A stretch of 64,000 bases of DNA from positions 186,001-250,000 of the forward strand of contig NZ_BMTP01000006.1 of NCBI RefSeq assembly GCF_014649735.1, read 5' to 3'. A program made the translations under genes and the position numbers. Every line of letters starts with the position of its first letter. Within the stretch, counting starts at the first letter, position 1. Below are positions 27,741-36,239 of the stretch, piece after piece. Origin of the DNA: Streptomyces lavendofoliae (GTDB lineage: Bacteria; Actinomycetota; Actinomycetes; Streptomycetales; Streptomycetaceae). Under the pieces are notes generated by a model. That model saw only the letters and a program-made list of their open reading frames with translations, had not been told where the DNA came from and searched no databases.

Positions 27741-30272
27741 CTATCCCGCCCTGATCCGCATGAAGGTGACGGAGTGGGCCGGGAAGGTGTACGTGAACTC
27801 CTTAGCGACCCCGCGCAGGGTTGACGCGCGGGGCCGGACCGGCTGGTCGTCGGCGGTGTTCACGGCGTCCGGCGCGCCCGTGAGGGTGGTGAGCCGGGCG
27901 GTGGGGGCGACCTTCGCGGTGCCGAGGTCGATGCGGGTGCGGGCGGGCGTGGCCTGCGCGTTGACGACCTTGACCACGAGGTCGCCCTTGTCCCGGGTGA
28001 CCACCTGCCGGAACGGCTCGGCGGCCTTGTCGTCGGTGAACCGCCCCCACTCCCGTCCGTCGAGGTACAGGGTGACCTGGCGGCCGCGCACCCTGACGTG
28101 GATGTCGTAGGTGCGTCCCGTCTCGATGGTCGTACCGTTCTCCGTCAGCGTCTCCTTGCCGCCGTCCACCGCCTCCTCGACGGCGGAGCGGGTGTTGTTC
28201 CAGCCGCCCAGGTTCCACCAGTAGTGGTTGCCGGTGTCCCGGACGCCGAAGGCGATCAGGAAGCCCTCCCGGCCCGACTTCTTGGTGGCCTTCAGCCGCA
28301 GGTCGTAGTCGTGCCAGCCGGTGTCGCCCGCGGTGACCAGGGTGTCCTCGGCGGCCGTGTCGGCCTGGACGAACGCGCCGTCCCGCACCGCCCAGTCGCC
28401 GCGCCCCGCGGTCCGCGTCCAGCGCGTGTCACCGGCCGAGAAGTCGTCCTTCAGCAGGGCGGTGCCGTCCGCGGCGGTGACCTCCACGTCGTCGTACGCG
28501 GCGCTGGTCGCCCACGTGGACAGGCCGACGGCCCCGGTGATCGGTCCCGAGACGGCGGGCGTGGTGGTGGCACGGCTGGGTACGACGCGGTCGCCGGTGT
28601 TGTTCATGAACAGCTTCTGCACCTCGTAGCTGGTGGACCCCCAGGAGCGGTGGTTGTCGAACCAGATCATGTCGGGGCGCCACTGCGTGTGGTCCACGTC
28701 GGCGAGCAGCGGGGCGTAGGAGGCCAGTCGGACGACGTCGGCGTTGCGCTCCAGGCCGGTCATGAAGGCGGCCTCGGAGAGCGCGTTGTGGAACCGGTTG
28801 TCGCGCGAGGCGTACTCGCCGAGGAAGACCTTCGGGCCGTGGCGGTCGTAGGCGTCGTAGCGGTGGTTGTTCTCCAGGAACCACTGCGGGCTGTTGTAGT
28901 AGTGCTCGTCGACCATGGCCACGCCCGCCTGCCGGCTCAGCTGCCAGGCGCGGTCGAAGACGCTCCCGGAGTCGTCGGGGCCGGAGTTGCCGATCACCGT
29001 GATGTCCGGGTACCTGGCCGCGATGGCCTCGCGGAACGCGGTGAAGCGGGTGAAGAACGCGTCGGGCAGGTTCTCCTCGTTGCCCACGCCCAGGTGGGTC
29101 AGGCCGAAGGGCTTCGGGTGGCCCATGGCGGCCCGCTTGCGGCCCCATTCTGAGGTGACGGGGCCGTTGGCGAACTCGATCAGGTCGAGCGTGTCCTGGA
29201 TGTGCCGCTCGAGCAGCGCCGGATCGTCGGTGACCTTGTTCTCGCCGCAGCCGGTGACCAGGGCTGGCACGACGGGGAGCGGCATCGCGCCGATGTCCTC
29301 GGCGAACTGGAAGTACTCGTAGTAGCCGAGTCCGTAGCTCTGGTGGTAGCCCCAGAAGTTGGCGTTGACGGCCCGCTGCTCGACCGGGCCGATGGTGTCC
29401 TTCCACTGGTAGGAGCGGCGGCGTTCCCAGTTCGGGGCCTCGTACGCCTGGTGGCTTCCGGTGTTGACCAGGCAGCCGCCGGGGAAGCGGAGGAAGCCGG
29501 GCTTCAGGGCGGCGATCTTCTCGGCGAGGTCCTCGCGGAGCCCGTTGGGCCGCCCCTTGTAGGTGTCGCGGGGGAAGAGCGAGACCATGTCGAGGCGCAG
29601 GGTGCCGCTGCCGGCGGCGGTGACGGCGAGGCGTCCACTCGTGGTGGTCAACCGGGAGGTGAGCGTGCCCGTGTACTTGGTCCAGCGGTCGCCGCGCACG
29701 GTGATTCCGAGCGGCGCGGAGACGGCCGTGCCGTCGGCGGTGCGCAGCTCGACGGTGAGAGGGGTGCCGGCCGCGGCGTCGGTGCGGGCCCAGACGGAGA
29801 AGTCGTGCCGGGCGCCTTCCCTCAGCGCCATGCCGGCCCCGTAGCCGCTGTTGACGATGCCGAAGCGGGCGGCCCCGCTTCCGGTGCCGGCGAGGGCGAG
29901 GCGGAGGTGATTGCGGTTGCGGGTGTTCAGGCGCTCGGCGTCGTCGACGACCTGGAGGGTGCCGGTGGCGCCGCCGGTCGCGGTCTGCTGCCAGGCGGTG
30001 AGCGGGGTGTAGGTCCGGTTGTCGGCGGGGCCGAACTCGAAGGAGCGGTTCTGGACGAGTTCCGCGTACAGGCCGCCGTCGGCGGCGTTGTTGATGTCCT
30101 CGAAGAAGACGCCGTACATGGTCGGGGCGATCGCCGGACCGGGCCGGCCGGGGGTGACGGTGATCGCGTGGTCGGCCGGGGGTGGTGCGTCGGCCCGGGT
30201 GGGCGCGGCCATGAGCGTGCCCACCATCAGGGCCGCCAGCGCGAGGACGAGCCTCGGCCGTATGGGTGCCAT
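27741..30272 (-). CDS. Secreted alpha-L-arabinofuranosidase, GH51-type with extra LamG-like domain
   Basis: 843 residues from the ATG 8 bp after a CTGGAG site; the much longer open frame upstream is antisense to another gene. A signal peptide (LVLALAALMVGTLMAAPTRADA) leads to a carbohydrate-binding beta domain (~60-200), then the GH51 barrel. The acid/base Glu is in LGVGNEENLPDAFF (~397) and the nucleophile Glu in KVFLGEYASRDN (~483). A concanavalin-like domain (~600-740; DGTALLKDDFSAGDTRW to VTLYLDGREWGRF) interrupts the C-terminal beta domain, which ends EFTYTFPAHSVTFMRI. It releases L-arabinose from arabinan or arabinoxylan outside the cell. Its promoter resembles that of the IclR-flanked dehydratase. 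Confidence 0.92.
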   Translation of the reverse strand: MAPIRPRLVLALAALMVGTLMAAPTRADAPPPADHAITVTPGRPGPAIAPTMYGVFFEDINNAADGGLYAELVQNRSFEFGPADNRTYTPLTAWQQTATGGATGTLQVVDDAERLNTRNRNHLRLALAGTGSGAARFGIVNSGYGAGMALREGARHDFSVWARTDAAAGTPLTVELRTADGTAVSAPLGITVRGDRWTKYTGTLTSRLTTTSGRLAVTAAGSGTLRLDMVSLFPRDTYKGRPNGLREDLAEKIAALKPGFLRFPGGCLVNTGSHQAYEAPNWERRRSYQWKDTIGPVEQRAVNANFWGYHQSYGLGYYEYFQFAEDIGAMPLPVVPALVTGCGENKVTDDPALLERHIQDTLDLIEFANGPVTSEWGRKRAAMGHPKPFGLTHLGVGNEENLPDAFFTRFTAFREAIAARYPDITVIGNSGPDDSGSVFDRAWQLSRQAGVAMVDEHYYNSPQWFLENNHRYDAYDRHGPKVFLGEYASRDNRFHNALSEAAFMTGLERNADVVRLASYAPLLADVDHTQWRPDMIWFDNHRSWGSTSYEVQKLFMNNTGDRVVPSRATTTPAVSGPITGAVGLSTWATSAAYDDVEVTAADGTALLKDDFSAGDTRWTRTAGRGDWAVRDGAFVQADTAAEDTLVTAGDTGWHDYDLRLKATKKSGREGFLIAFGVRDTGNHYWWNLGGWNNTRSAVEEAVDGGKETLTENGTTIETGRTYDIHVRVRGRQVTLYLDGREWGRFTDDKAAEPFRQVVTRDKGDLVVKVVNAQATPARTRIDLGTAKVAPTARLTTLTGAPDAVNTADDQPVRPRASTLRGVAKEFTYTFPAHSVTFMRIRAG

Positions 30273-30301
30273 GTGTGTGCTCCAGGAATTCTTCAGTTGT
30301 T

Positions 30302-30332
30302 CGAGATATCGGACATTGACCAGCACTTCGAA
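30302..30332 (-). promoter_or_regulatory. Candidate IclR-type operator at the arabinofuranosidase promoter
   Basis: Downstream of the -10 the minus strand has TTCGAA (30327-30332). The plus strand carries CGAGATATCGGAC at 30302-30314, 11 of 13 matches to the dehydratase site. Both elements also occur at the iclR/dehydratase promoters. The spacing between elements differs (27 instead of 19 bp), so the link is tentative. Confidence 0.4.
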
Positions 30333-30336
30333 CAGG

Positions 30337-30365
30337 AAGATAGGGAGGGGCCGTTGGGGCGTCAA
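30337..30365 (-). promoter_or_regulatory. Predicted promoter of the arabinofuranosidase gene
   Basis: On the minus strand TTGACG, 17 bp, TATCTT: a near-consensus vegetative promoter. A transcript would start near 30330, leaving a ~57-nt leader that contains the candidate operator. Confidence 0.65.
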
Positions 30366-30503
30366 CCCTCCTGACCGGCCGACGCCGATTACCCATCGGT
30401 AAGGCCACCGCACCGCCCGTGAGCCCCTGCCCGCGCCCGCTCGGCCCACCGGGAGGTGCCGACGCCTTGGCGTTCCCGCGCGACCGGCTCGACAATGAGG
30501 GGG

Positions 30504-32579
30504 ATGACGGACAACCGGGCACACAGCGGTGAGATCGGGCCGACCGAGCGGCTCGCCATGAACCGCACGGGCAGCTTCGACTGGGACCTGGACGCGGGCA
30601 CCATCGACATCGACGAGGCCGGCCTGCTGGTGTTCGGCCTGGCACCCGGCACCTTCGACTCCCGGCCCGCCTCCCTCGTCCACCGCCTGGAACCCGACGA
30701 GCGCGCCCGCCTGGACGCCGTGATCAAGGAGGCTCTGAGCAGCGGCAGGTCCTCCTACGCCGCGCGCTTCCAGGTCCCGCTCGACGACGGATCGGCGCAG
30801 TGGACACACGTCCAGGCCCGCATCCTCCGCGACCGCGACGGGCGGGCGCACCGGATCGTCGGCATCGTCCGGGACGCCACACCGGAGATCACCCACTCCG
30901 CCTTCGTCCTGGAGCTGGAGAAGCGCCGGCAGCGCCAGACGAACATGGTCGAGCGCACCACCCAGGCGCTGTCCCGCGCGGTGACCGTGGACGACGTCAC
31001 GGCCGCGCTCACCGGCCCGGGAGGTCTCGCCCGGCTCGGCGCGGACGGCTTCGCGCTCGGCCTCGTCGAGAACGGGTCCCTGAACATCATCGCGCTCAGC
31101 GGCGAGTCCCTCGACGTCCTGGAACATTTGCGGATGCGACGCCTGGAGCCCGGTATGCCGCTGGCCGAGACCGTGCTCAGCGGCCGCCCGCTGTTCAGCA
31201 GCTCGTTCCAGGAACTGGTCGAGGACTATCCGGTGCTCGCCCCGTTCGCCGGGCGGCTGCGGTTCCGCGCCGCGGCCTACCTGCCGCTGGTCGCCCAGGC
31301 GCGGACCCTGGGCGGCATGGCCCTCTTCTACCGGGGGCGCACCGCGTTCAGCGCCGACGAGCGCAACCTCTCGCTGGGTCTCGCCGCCATCGTGGCCCAG
31401 TCGCTCCAGCGGGCCATCCTCTTCGACGAGGAGCGGGAGCTGGCCACCGGCCTCCAGGCCACCATGCTCCCCCGCCGCATCCCGTCGGTCGAGGGCGGCG
31501 AGATCGCCGTGCGGTACCACTCGGCGTGGAGCGGCCGGCAGGTCGGCGGCGACTGGTACGACGTGATCCCGCTGCCCCGTGGACGGGTGGGGATCGTGGT
31601 CGGCGACGTCCAGGGCCACGACACCCACGCCGCCGCCATCATGGGCCAGCTGCGCATCGCCTTGCGGGCGTACGCGGGCGAGGGCCACGCCCCGTCCACA
31701 GTGCTCGCCCGGGCGTCCCGCTTCCTCGCCGAACTCGACACCGAACGGTTCGCCACCTGCACGTACGCGCAGGTCGACCTGGACTCCGGCACGGTCCGGG
31801 CGGTCCGGGCGGGTCATCTGGGCCCCCTCATCCGGCACACCGACGGGCGGGTGGGCCGGCCGAAGCTGCCCGGGGGCCTGCCGCTGGGCGTGGCGTCCGT
31901 CTTCGGCGACGAGGAGTTCCCCGAGACCCGGCTGGACCTGGTGCCCGGCGAGACGCTGGTGCTGTGCACCGACGGGCTGGTCGAGCAGCCGGGCACGGAC
32001 ATCGGGGAGGGGATGGACGCCCTGGAGGCGGCGGTGAGCAGCGGGCCGCCCGGCGCGGAGGCGCTGGCCGACCACCTCTCGCAGCGGTTCTGGGAGCGGT
32101 GGGGCGCGGGGGACGACGTGGCGCTGCTGGTGCTGCGGCGCAGCCCGGACCCGGGCACGCCCCGCGCGCCGCGCATCCACCAGTACATCCACCAGGCGGA
32201 CCCGCAGGGCCTGTCGGAGGCGCGGGCGGTGGTGCGGCGGGCGCTGCGGGACTGGGGCATGCGCGCCTACGCGGACGACGCGGAGCTGGTGACCGGGGAG
32301 CTGCTCGGCAATGTGCTGCTGCACACGGAGGGCGGCGCGGTCCTGACACTGGAGGTGCTGCCGGAACCGGTGCGACGGGTGCGCCTCACGGTGCAGGACC
32401 GTTCCAGCGCGTGGCCCCGGCGGCGTACACCCGGAGAGGCGGCCACCTCCGGACGGGGGCTGCTGCTGCTGGACGCCCTGGCACTGCGCTGGGGCGTGGA
32501 GCCGCGCGGCGAGGGCAAGGCGGTGTGGTGCGAGATCGGCCCGTCGTCACGGTCGGGCGGGACGAGGAGGTCCTGGTGA
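30504..32579 (+). CDS. PAS-GAF-SpoIIE PP2C phosphatase with C-terminal histidine-kinase-like ATPase
   Basis: 691 residues from an ATG following GAGGGG. Domains in order: PAS (~15-130; GSFDWDLDAGTIDIDEAGLLVFGL), GAF (~150-320), SpoIIE phosphatase (~330-560; GRQVGGDWYDVIPLPRGRVGIVVGDVQGHDTHAAAIMGQLR, LVLCTDGLVEQPGTDIGEGMD) and an RsbW-like HATPase (~575-690; DDAELVTGELLGNVLLHTEGG, GRGLLLLDALALRWGV). Phosphatase plus anti-sigma kinase in one chain is the compact Streptomyces form of the partner-switch control of stress or morphogenesis sigma factors. Its stop overlaps the PHP gene start (TGATG). Confidence 0.93.
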   Translation: MTDNRAHSGEIGPTERLAMNRTGSFDWDLDAGTIDIDEAGLLVFGLAPGTFDSRPASLVHRLEPDERARLDAVIKEALSSGRSSYAARFQVPLDDGSAQWTHVQARILRDRDGRAHRIVGIVRDATPEITHSAFVLELEKRRQRQTNMVERTTQALSRAVTVDDVTAALTGPGGLARLGADGFALGLVENGSLNIIALSGESLDVLEHLRMRRLEPGMPLAETVLSGRPLFSSSFQELVEDYPVLAPFAGRLRFRAAAYLPLVAQARTLGGMALFYRGRTAFSADERNLSLGLAAIVAQSLQRAILFDEERELATGLQATMLPRRIPSVEGGEIAVRYHSAWSGRQVGGDWYDVIPLPRGRVGIVVGDVQGHDTHAAAIMGQLRIALRAYAGEGHAPSTVLARASRFLAELDTERFATCTYAQVDLDSGTVRAVRAGHLGPLIRHTDGRVGRPKLPGGLPLGVASVFGDEEFPETRLDLVPGETLVLCTDGLVEQPGTDIGEGMDALEAAVSSGPPGAEALADHLSQRFWERWGAGDDVALLVLRRSPDPGTPRAPRIHQYIHQADPQGLSEARAVVRRALRDWGMRAYADDAELVTGELLGNVLLHTEGGAVLTLEVLPEPVRRVRLTVQDRSSAWPRRRTPGEAATSGRGLLLLDALALRWGVEPRGEGKAVWCEIGPSSRSGGTRRSW

Positions 32580-33601
32580 TGGATCCCGTCGAGGCACTGG
32601 ACCGGATCGCCTTCCTGCTGGAGCGGTCGCTGGCGCCGACGTACCGGGTGCGGGCGTTCCGTACCGCGTCGGCCGCGCTGTCGGCGCTCGGAGAGGGCGA
32701 GGCCGCCCGGCGGGCGGCGGCCGGGACCCTGGAGCAGGTGAGGGGCGTCGGCCCGAAGACCGCGCAGGTGGTGCGGGAGGCGCTGGCCGGGGAGGTACCG
32801 GAGTACCTGCGGAAGCTGGAGGGCGAGGCGGAGGCCGCGCCGCAGCGGGGCGCGGAGCTGCGGGCGGCGCTGCGCGGCGACTGCCACCTGCACTCCGACT
32901 GGTCGGACGGCGGCAGCCCGATCGACGTCATGGGGCGGGCGGCGGCGGCCCTGGGCCACGAGTGGGCGGTGCTGACCGACCACTCGCCCCGGCTGACGGT
33001 GGCCCGCGGCCTGTCGGCGGAGCGGCTGCGGGAGCAGCTGGACGTGGTGGCGGCGCTGAACGAGGAGTGGGCGCCGTTCCGGCTGCTCACGGGCATCGAG
33101 TGCGACATCCTGCTGGACGGGGCGCTGGACCAGGAGGACGAGTTGCTGGAGCGGCTGGACGTGGTGGTCGCCTCGGTCCACTCCAAGCTGCGGATGGACG
33201 CCCCGGCGATGACCCGGCGCATGGTCAGGGCCGTGAGCAACCCGCTGGTGGACGTGCTCGGGCACTGCACGGGCCGGCTGGTGGGCGGCAGGCGCCCGGA
33301 GTCGGAGTTCGACGCGGAGCGGGTCTTCGCGGCGTGCGCCGAGTCGGGCACGGCGGTGGAGATCAACAGCCGCCCGGAGCGGCTGGACCCGCCCCGGCGG
33401 CTGCTGCGGCAGGCCGTGGAGGCGGGGGTGTTCCTCGCGGTCGACACCGACGCGCACGCGCCCGGGCAGCTGGACTGGCAGGTGCTGGGCTGCGCGCGGG
33501 CCGAGGAGTGCGGTGTACCGGCCGACCGGGTGATCAACACCTGGCACGCCGAGGAGCTGCTCCACTGGACCCGTACGCGCGAGGCACCGGTGAGCCGCTG
33601 A
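32579..33601 (+). CDS. PHP-domain phosphoesterase with N-terminal helix-hairpin-helix domain
   Basis: 340 residues. The ATG overlaps the phosphatase stop; a GTG one codon earlier also fits. Residues ~1-85 form a PolX-like 8-kDa domain with a helix-hairpin-helix (LEQVRGVGPKTAQVVREAL). From ~100 the PHP fold follows with metal motifs CHLHSDWSDGG, LTDHSPRLTVA, GIECDIL, VVASVHS, LGHCTGR and TDAHAPGQ. In PolX-type polymerases these two parts flank a polymerase palm, which is absent here, so this looks like a nuclease-only derivative. The role is unknown; DNA-end processing is a reasonable guess. Confidence 0.88.
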   Translation: MDPVEALDRIAFLLERSLAPTYRVRAFRTASAALSALGEGEAARRAAAGTLEQVRGVGPKTAQVVREALAGEVPEYLRKLEGEAEAAPQRGAELRAALRGDCHLHSDWSDGGSPIDVMGRAAAALGHEWAVLTDHSPRLTVARGLSAERLREQLDVVAALNEEWAPFRLLTGIECDILLDGALDQEDELLERLDVVVASVHSKLRMDAPAMTRRMVRAVSNPLVDVLGHCTGRLVGGRRPESEFDAERVFAACAESGTAVEINSRPERLDPPRRLLRQAVEAGVFLAVDTDAHAPGQLDWQVLGCARAEECGVPADRVINTWHAEELLHWTRTREAPVSR

Positions 33602-34086
33602 CCGCCACCGCGCCACGGCGGCCCCGGGCGCGTCCGGGCGGGGCGGCGGGCGGGCCGCCGGCCTGTGGCGCCCGGTGCCCGGCGGGGACCATCGGCGGCG
33701 TCGGGGCGAGGCGTTGCGTCCCCCGGCCGTACGGGGGCACCACCGCAGACGACCGCGTGGACCGGGCGCCCGGAAGCCGCCCTATCACGGGGGACGTACC
33801 GAAGATCCGGTGGTGCGGCCCGAAAGGCCCTGGCTCGACCTTGCGGTATCCACGCGATGCCCGGCAGGACACGCTGCCCGTGTCCTGCGTTGCCCGTTTC
33901 TGGCATGAGGCGCGGACAACGCCCCCCGTAATAGCGGTTTCGCGGACCGGCCGGCGCCCGGGAGGACGGGGGCCGATCAACTCGTCCAGGATGCAGCAAT
34001 CCCCCGGTGATTTCTTCTGATGCTTCTTCGGTGAAAAAGCTCGGCCATCGCGGGGCGCTCCCACCGCGCCCGCCTGGCCGGATCCG
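33602..34086. other. 485-bp region without a convincing gene
   Basis: Lies between the PHP stop and the LuxR-like gene stop (convergent). The left part is ordinary GC-rich spacer. The right end (about 33985-34050) is noticeably richer in A/T and contains a possible 23-codon frame on the minus strand, 33977-34048, starting MAELFHRRS with a GGGAG about 9 bp upstream. Coding status cannot be decided from sequence alone. No repeat or tRNA is visible. Confidence 0.5.
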
Positions 34087-35139
34087 TCACTCCGGGCGGC
34101 CGGTGGCCCCGTCCGTCATCCGGTGGCGTTCGGCGGACAGGGCCCACTGGTAGGCGAGGGCGGCGAGCGTGGGCGCGCCCCACCGGGCCCTCAGGACGCC
34201 GAGTTCCTTGGTCAGGGTGCGCAGCCCGATGTTCAGGCGCCGGGCGGTGATGCGCTGGTCGATCCCGGCCGCCGTGTCGATGAGGATCTCGCGCTGCCGG
34301 TGGGTCAGCCCGACGCCTCCGGCGGGCGCCGCTCGCCGGGGGTCGCCGTGCCAGATGTCGGCGCGGCGCCAGGCGTCCTCGAAGCCCTCGGCGATGAACG
34401 CCACGAGGGCCCGGTCCATCACGTGCCAGGCGGCGTGCGTGGGGCTGGAGTTGACCACGTGGTCCGGGATGAACGCCTGGCGCCGGTCCACCACGACACA
34501 GCTCTGGAAGGACCCGGCGAGCGTACGGAAGCGGGCGCCGCGCGCGGTCAGCCGGGTCACCCGGTCGCGGGTGGCCGGGTCGTCCCGCTCCCCGTCGCGG
34601 TACAGCGTCCGCACGCTCACGCCCCGGGCCAGGGCGCGCGCCTCGCGGGCGTCGGCGGCCTCCAGGGCGTCGGCGCCGCGCGGGCCGAGCGGCTGGGCGG
34701 TCAGCAGCTCCGTCTCCGCCCCGCCGACGGCCTCACCGATGCGGGCACCGACCTGCTCGGGCTCGGCGAGGAACTCACTGCCCGCGCCCGAGCGCCACTT
34801 GGCGCGCTCGAAGTGCAGGGCCAGCTCGTCGGCGACGTCCGGGACCGCCGCCATGCGGGCGGCCCCGGCGGCGAGTTCGCGCAGCCCCTCGTCGAGCCGG
34901 CGCCGGCCCGCCTCCTGCGGATCGAGGGCTATCGGCGCTCCGGGCCGGTCGGGGTCGACGGTGACCAGGCGCCAGGCGAGCAGCTCACGCAGCGCGGGGC
35001 CGTCCGCCGGGCCGAGGGGCTCGCCCCTGGTGATCCCGGCGTACAGCGCCTTCGCGGCCGCCGACAACCCGTCCCGGCCGCCGGTCGCGGTGCCCTCCCC
35101 GGTCCCTGCGGCGACGAGCGCGGAATCGTCCTCGTCCAT
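34087..35139 (-). CDS. LuxR-type HTH regulator with TrmB-like N-terminal part
   Basis: 350 residues starting at ATG. The N-terminal ~150 residues resemble a TrmB-like winged helix plus linker (LSAAAKALYAGITRGEPLGPADGPALRELLAWRLVTVD). The middle contains a PLD-like sensor fold seen in Streptomyces relatives (ALARGVSVRTLYRDGERDDPATRDRVTRLTARGARFRTL). The C-terminus (~285-335) is a LuxR HTH: GVGLTHRQREILIDTAAGIDQRITARRLNIGLRTLTKELGVLRARWG. This type of orphan regulator has unknown ligand and targets. It is divergent from the MmyB-like gene. Confidence 0.85.
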   Translation of the reverse strand: MDEDDSALVAAGTGEGTATGGRDGLSAAAKALYAGITRGEPLGPADGPALRELLAWRLVTVDPDRPGAPIALDPQEAGRRRLDEGLRELAAGAARMAAVPDVADELALHFERAKWRSGAGSEFLAEPEQVGARIGEAVGGAETELLTAQPLGPRGADALEAADAREARALARGVSVRTLYRDGERDDPATRDRVTRLTARGARFRTLAGSFQSCVVVDRRQAFIPDHVVNSSPTHAAWHVMDRALVAFIAEGFEDAWRRADIWHGDPRRAAPAGGVGLTHRQREILIDTAAGIDQRITARRLNIGLRTLTKELGVLRARWGAPTLAALAYQWALSAERHRMTDGATGRPE

Positions 35140-35330
35140 GACCCTTGCCCCCGTTTACGCCTGCGTGTGTGCGCCGTGCGCATGTACGCACCACGCGAAC
35201 GCTTGATCGCCGACGTACGACGGACCAGCGTACCGGTGTGGCCCTTCCGGCTTCGTCCCCGGAACGGCCCGAGGCACACCACGGCGGCCACGGCATCACC
35301 GGCGGCCGCCCCTTGGGGAAGAAAAGCGTC

Positions 35331-36161
35331 ATGGACAAGCTTGCACTGCGTCTCCTGCTCAGCGAGCACCGGGCGTCGATCGCGCCGGAGAGCCACGGCC
35401 TGTCCCGCCCCACCCGGCAGGGCAGACGGGCACGCGGGCTCTCGCAGGCGCAGATCGACCAGATCCTGCACCGCGCCCCGGACACCTACGGGCGCCTGGA
35501 GTCCGGGCGTTACCCGAATCCTCCGGTCGACCTCCTCCACGACGTGGCACGGCTGTTCCGGATGAACGAGCAGGAGTGGATCGCGCTCTGGCGGTACGCC
35601 CTGGGCCAGGACCCGCCCCGCCCGCTCGACTTCCGTTCCGGGGCGGAACTGCCCGGCGTGTGGGGGGACATCCTCGGCGGCGTCTCCCATCCGGCGTACG
35701 TCAACGACCGCTCGTGGAACGTCCTCGCGCACAACGCCCCGTTCGAGGCGCTCTTCCCGCACCGCCGGGTTCCCGCCAACGCGATGCGGTGGATGACCGT
35801 CGAGCCGGACGCCCGCACCGTCCTGGCGGACTGGGAGACGGCCTGGGCGCCGGTGGTGCTGCCGCAGTTGCGGGTCGCGCTGGCCGCCGACCCGTCCGAC
35901 AAGACCCTGTGCGCGATCGAGCAGGACGTGCTGGCCGACCCGGTGGCGGCCCCGCTCTACGAGTCGGCGAGCGCCTACAGCCACCTCGACGGCGACGAGC
36001 GGCCGTTGTGCCACCCCGCGCTCGGCCGCGGCTGGGTCACCATGACCGCCGCCCAGCCCCTGGCGGCCCCCGGGTCGCGGCTGATCATCCTGGTCTTCCG
36101 TCCCGGCGCCCGCCGCCGGCGCGGCCGCCCCGCGCCGCTGCGCGCCCCGGCGGCGGACTAG
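35331..36161 (+). CDS. XRE-family regulator with MmyB-like ligand-binding domain
   Basis: 276 residues from the ATG 9 bp after GGGGAAG. An N-terminal XRE HTH (~28-80; RRARGLSQAQIDQILHRAPDTYGRLESGRYPNPPVDLLHDVARLF) is followed by the MmyB-like PAS-related domain (~110-265; YVNDRSWNVLAHNAPFEALFPHR). Residue DPVAAPLYESASAYSHLDGDERPLCHPALG is the typical family end. In Streptomyces such regulators usually control one adjacent redox gene, here probably the GST-fold reductase 78 bp downstream in the same direction. Confidence 0.9.
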   Translation: MDKLALRLLLSEHRASIAPESHGLSRPTRQGRRARGLSQAQIDQILHRAPDTYGRLESGRYPNPPVDLLHDVARLFRMNEQEWIALWRYALGQDPPRPLDFRSGAELPGVWGDILGGVSHPAYVNDRSWNVLAHNAPFEALFPHRRVPANAMRWMTVEPDARTVLADWETAWAPVVLPQLRVALAADPSDKTLCAIEQDVLADPVAAPLYESASAYSHLDGDERPLCHPALGRGWVTMTAAQPLAAPGSRLIILVFRPGARRRRGRPAPLRAPAAD

Positions 36162-36239
36162 ACGGCGGGCGGGCGCGGGTCACCCCGGCGCGGGTGGGTA
36201 CCCGGAGCGCACGCTCCCGTCACGAGGAAGGACAGCGCC

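Noticed and set aside
27307..27824. Protein-coding interpretation of the 93-bp repeats
   Set aside because: Long frames exist in all forward phases only because the repeat lacks stops; no ribosome site, start or family is visible.
30273..32324. In-frame N-terminal extension of the arabinofuranosidase by 684 codons
   Set aside because: It is antisense to the PP2C gene. The signal peptide and CTGGAG site place the true start at 30272.
33977..34048. Possible 23-residue peptide MAELFHRRS... on the minus strand
   Set aside because: The ribosome site is mediocre and there is no family or conservation evidence; kept only as a note in the spacer entry.
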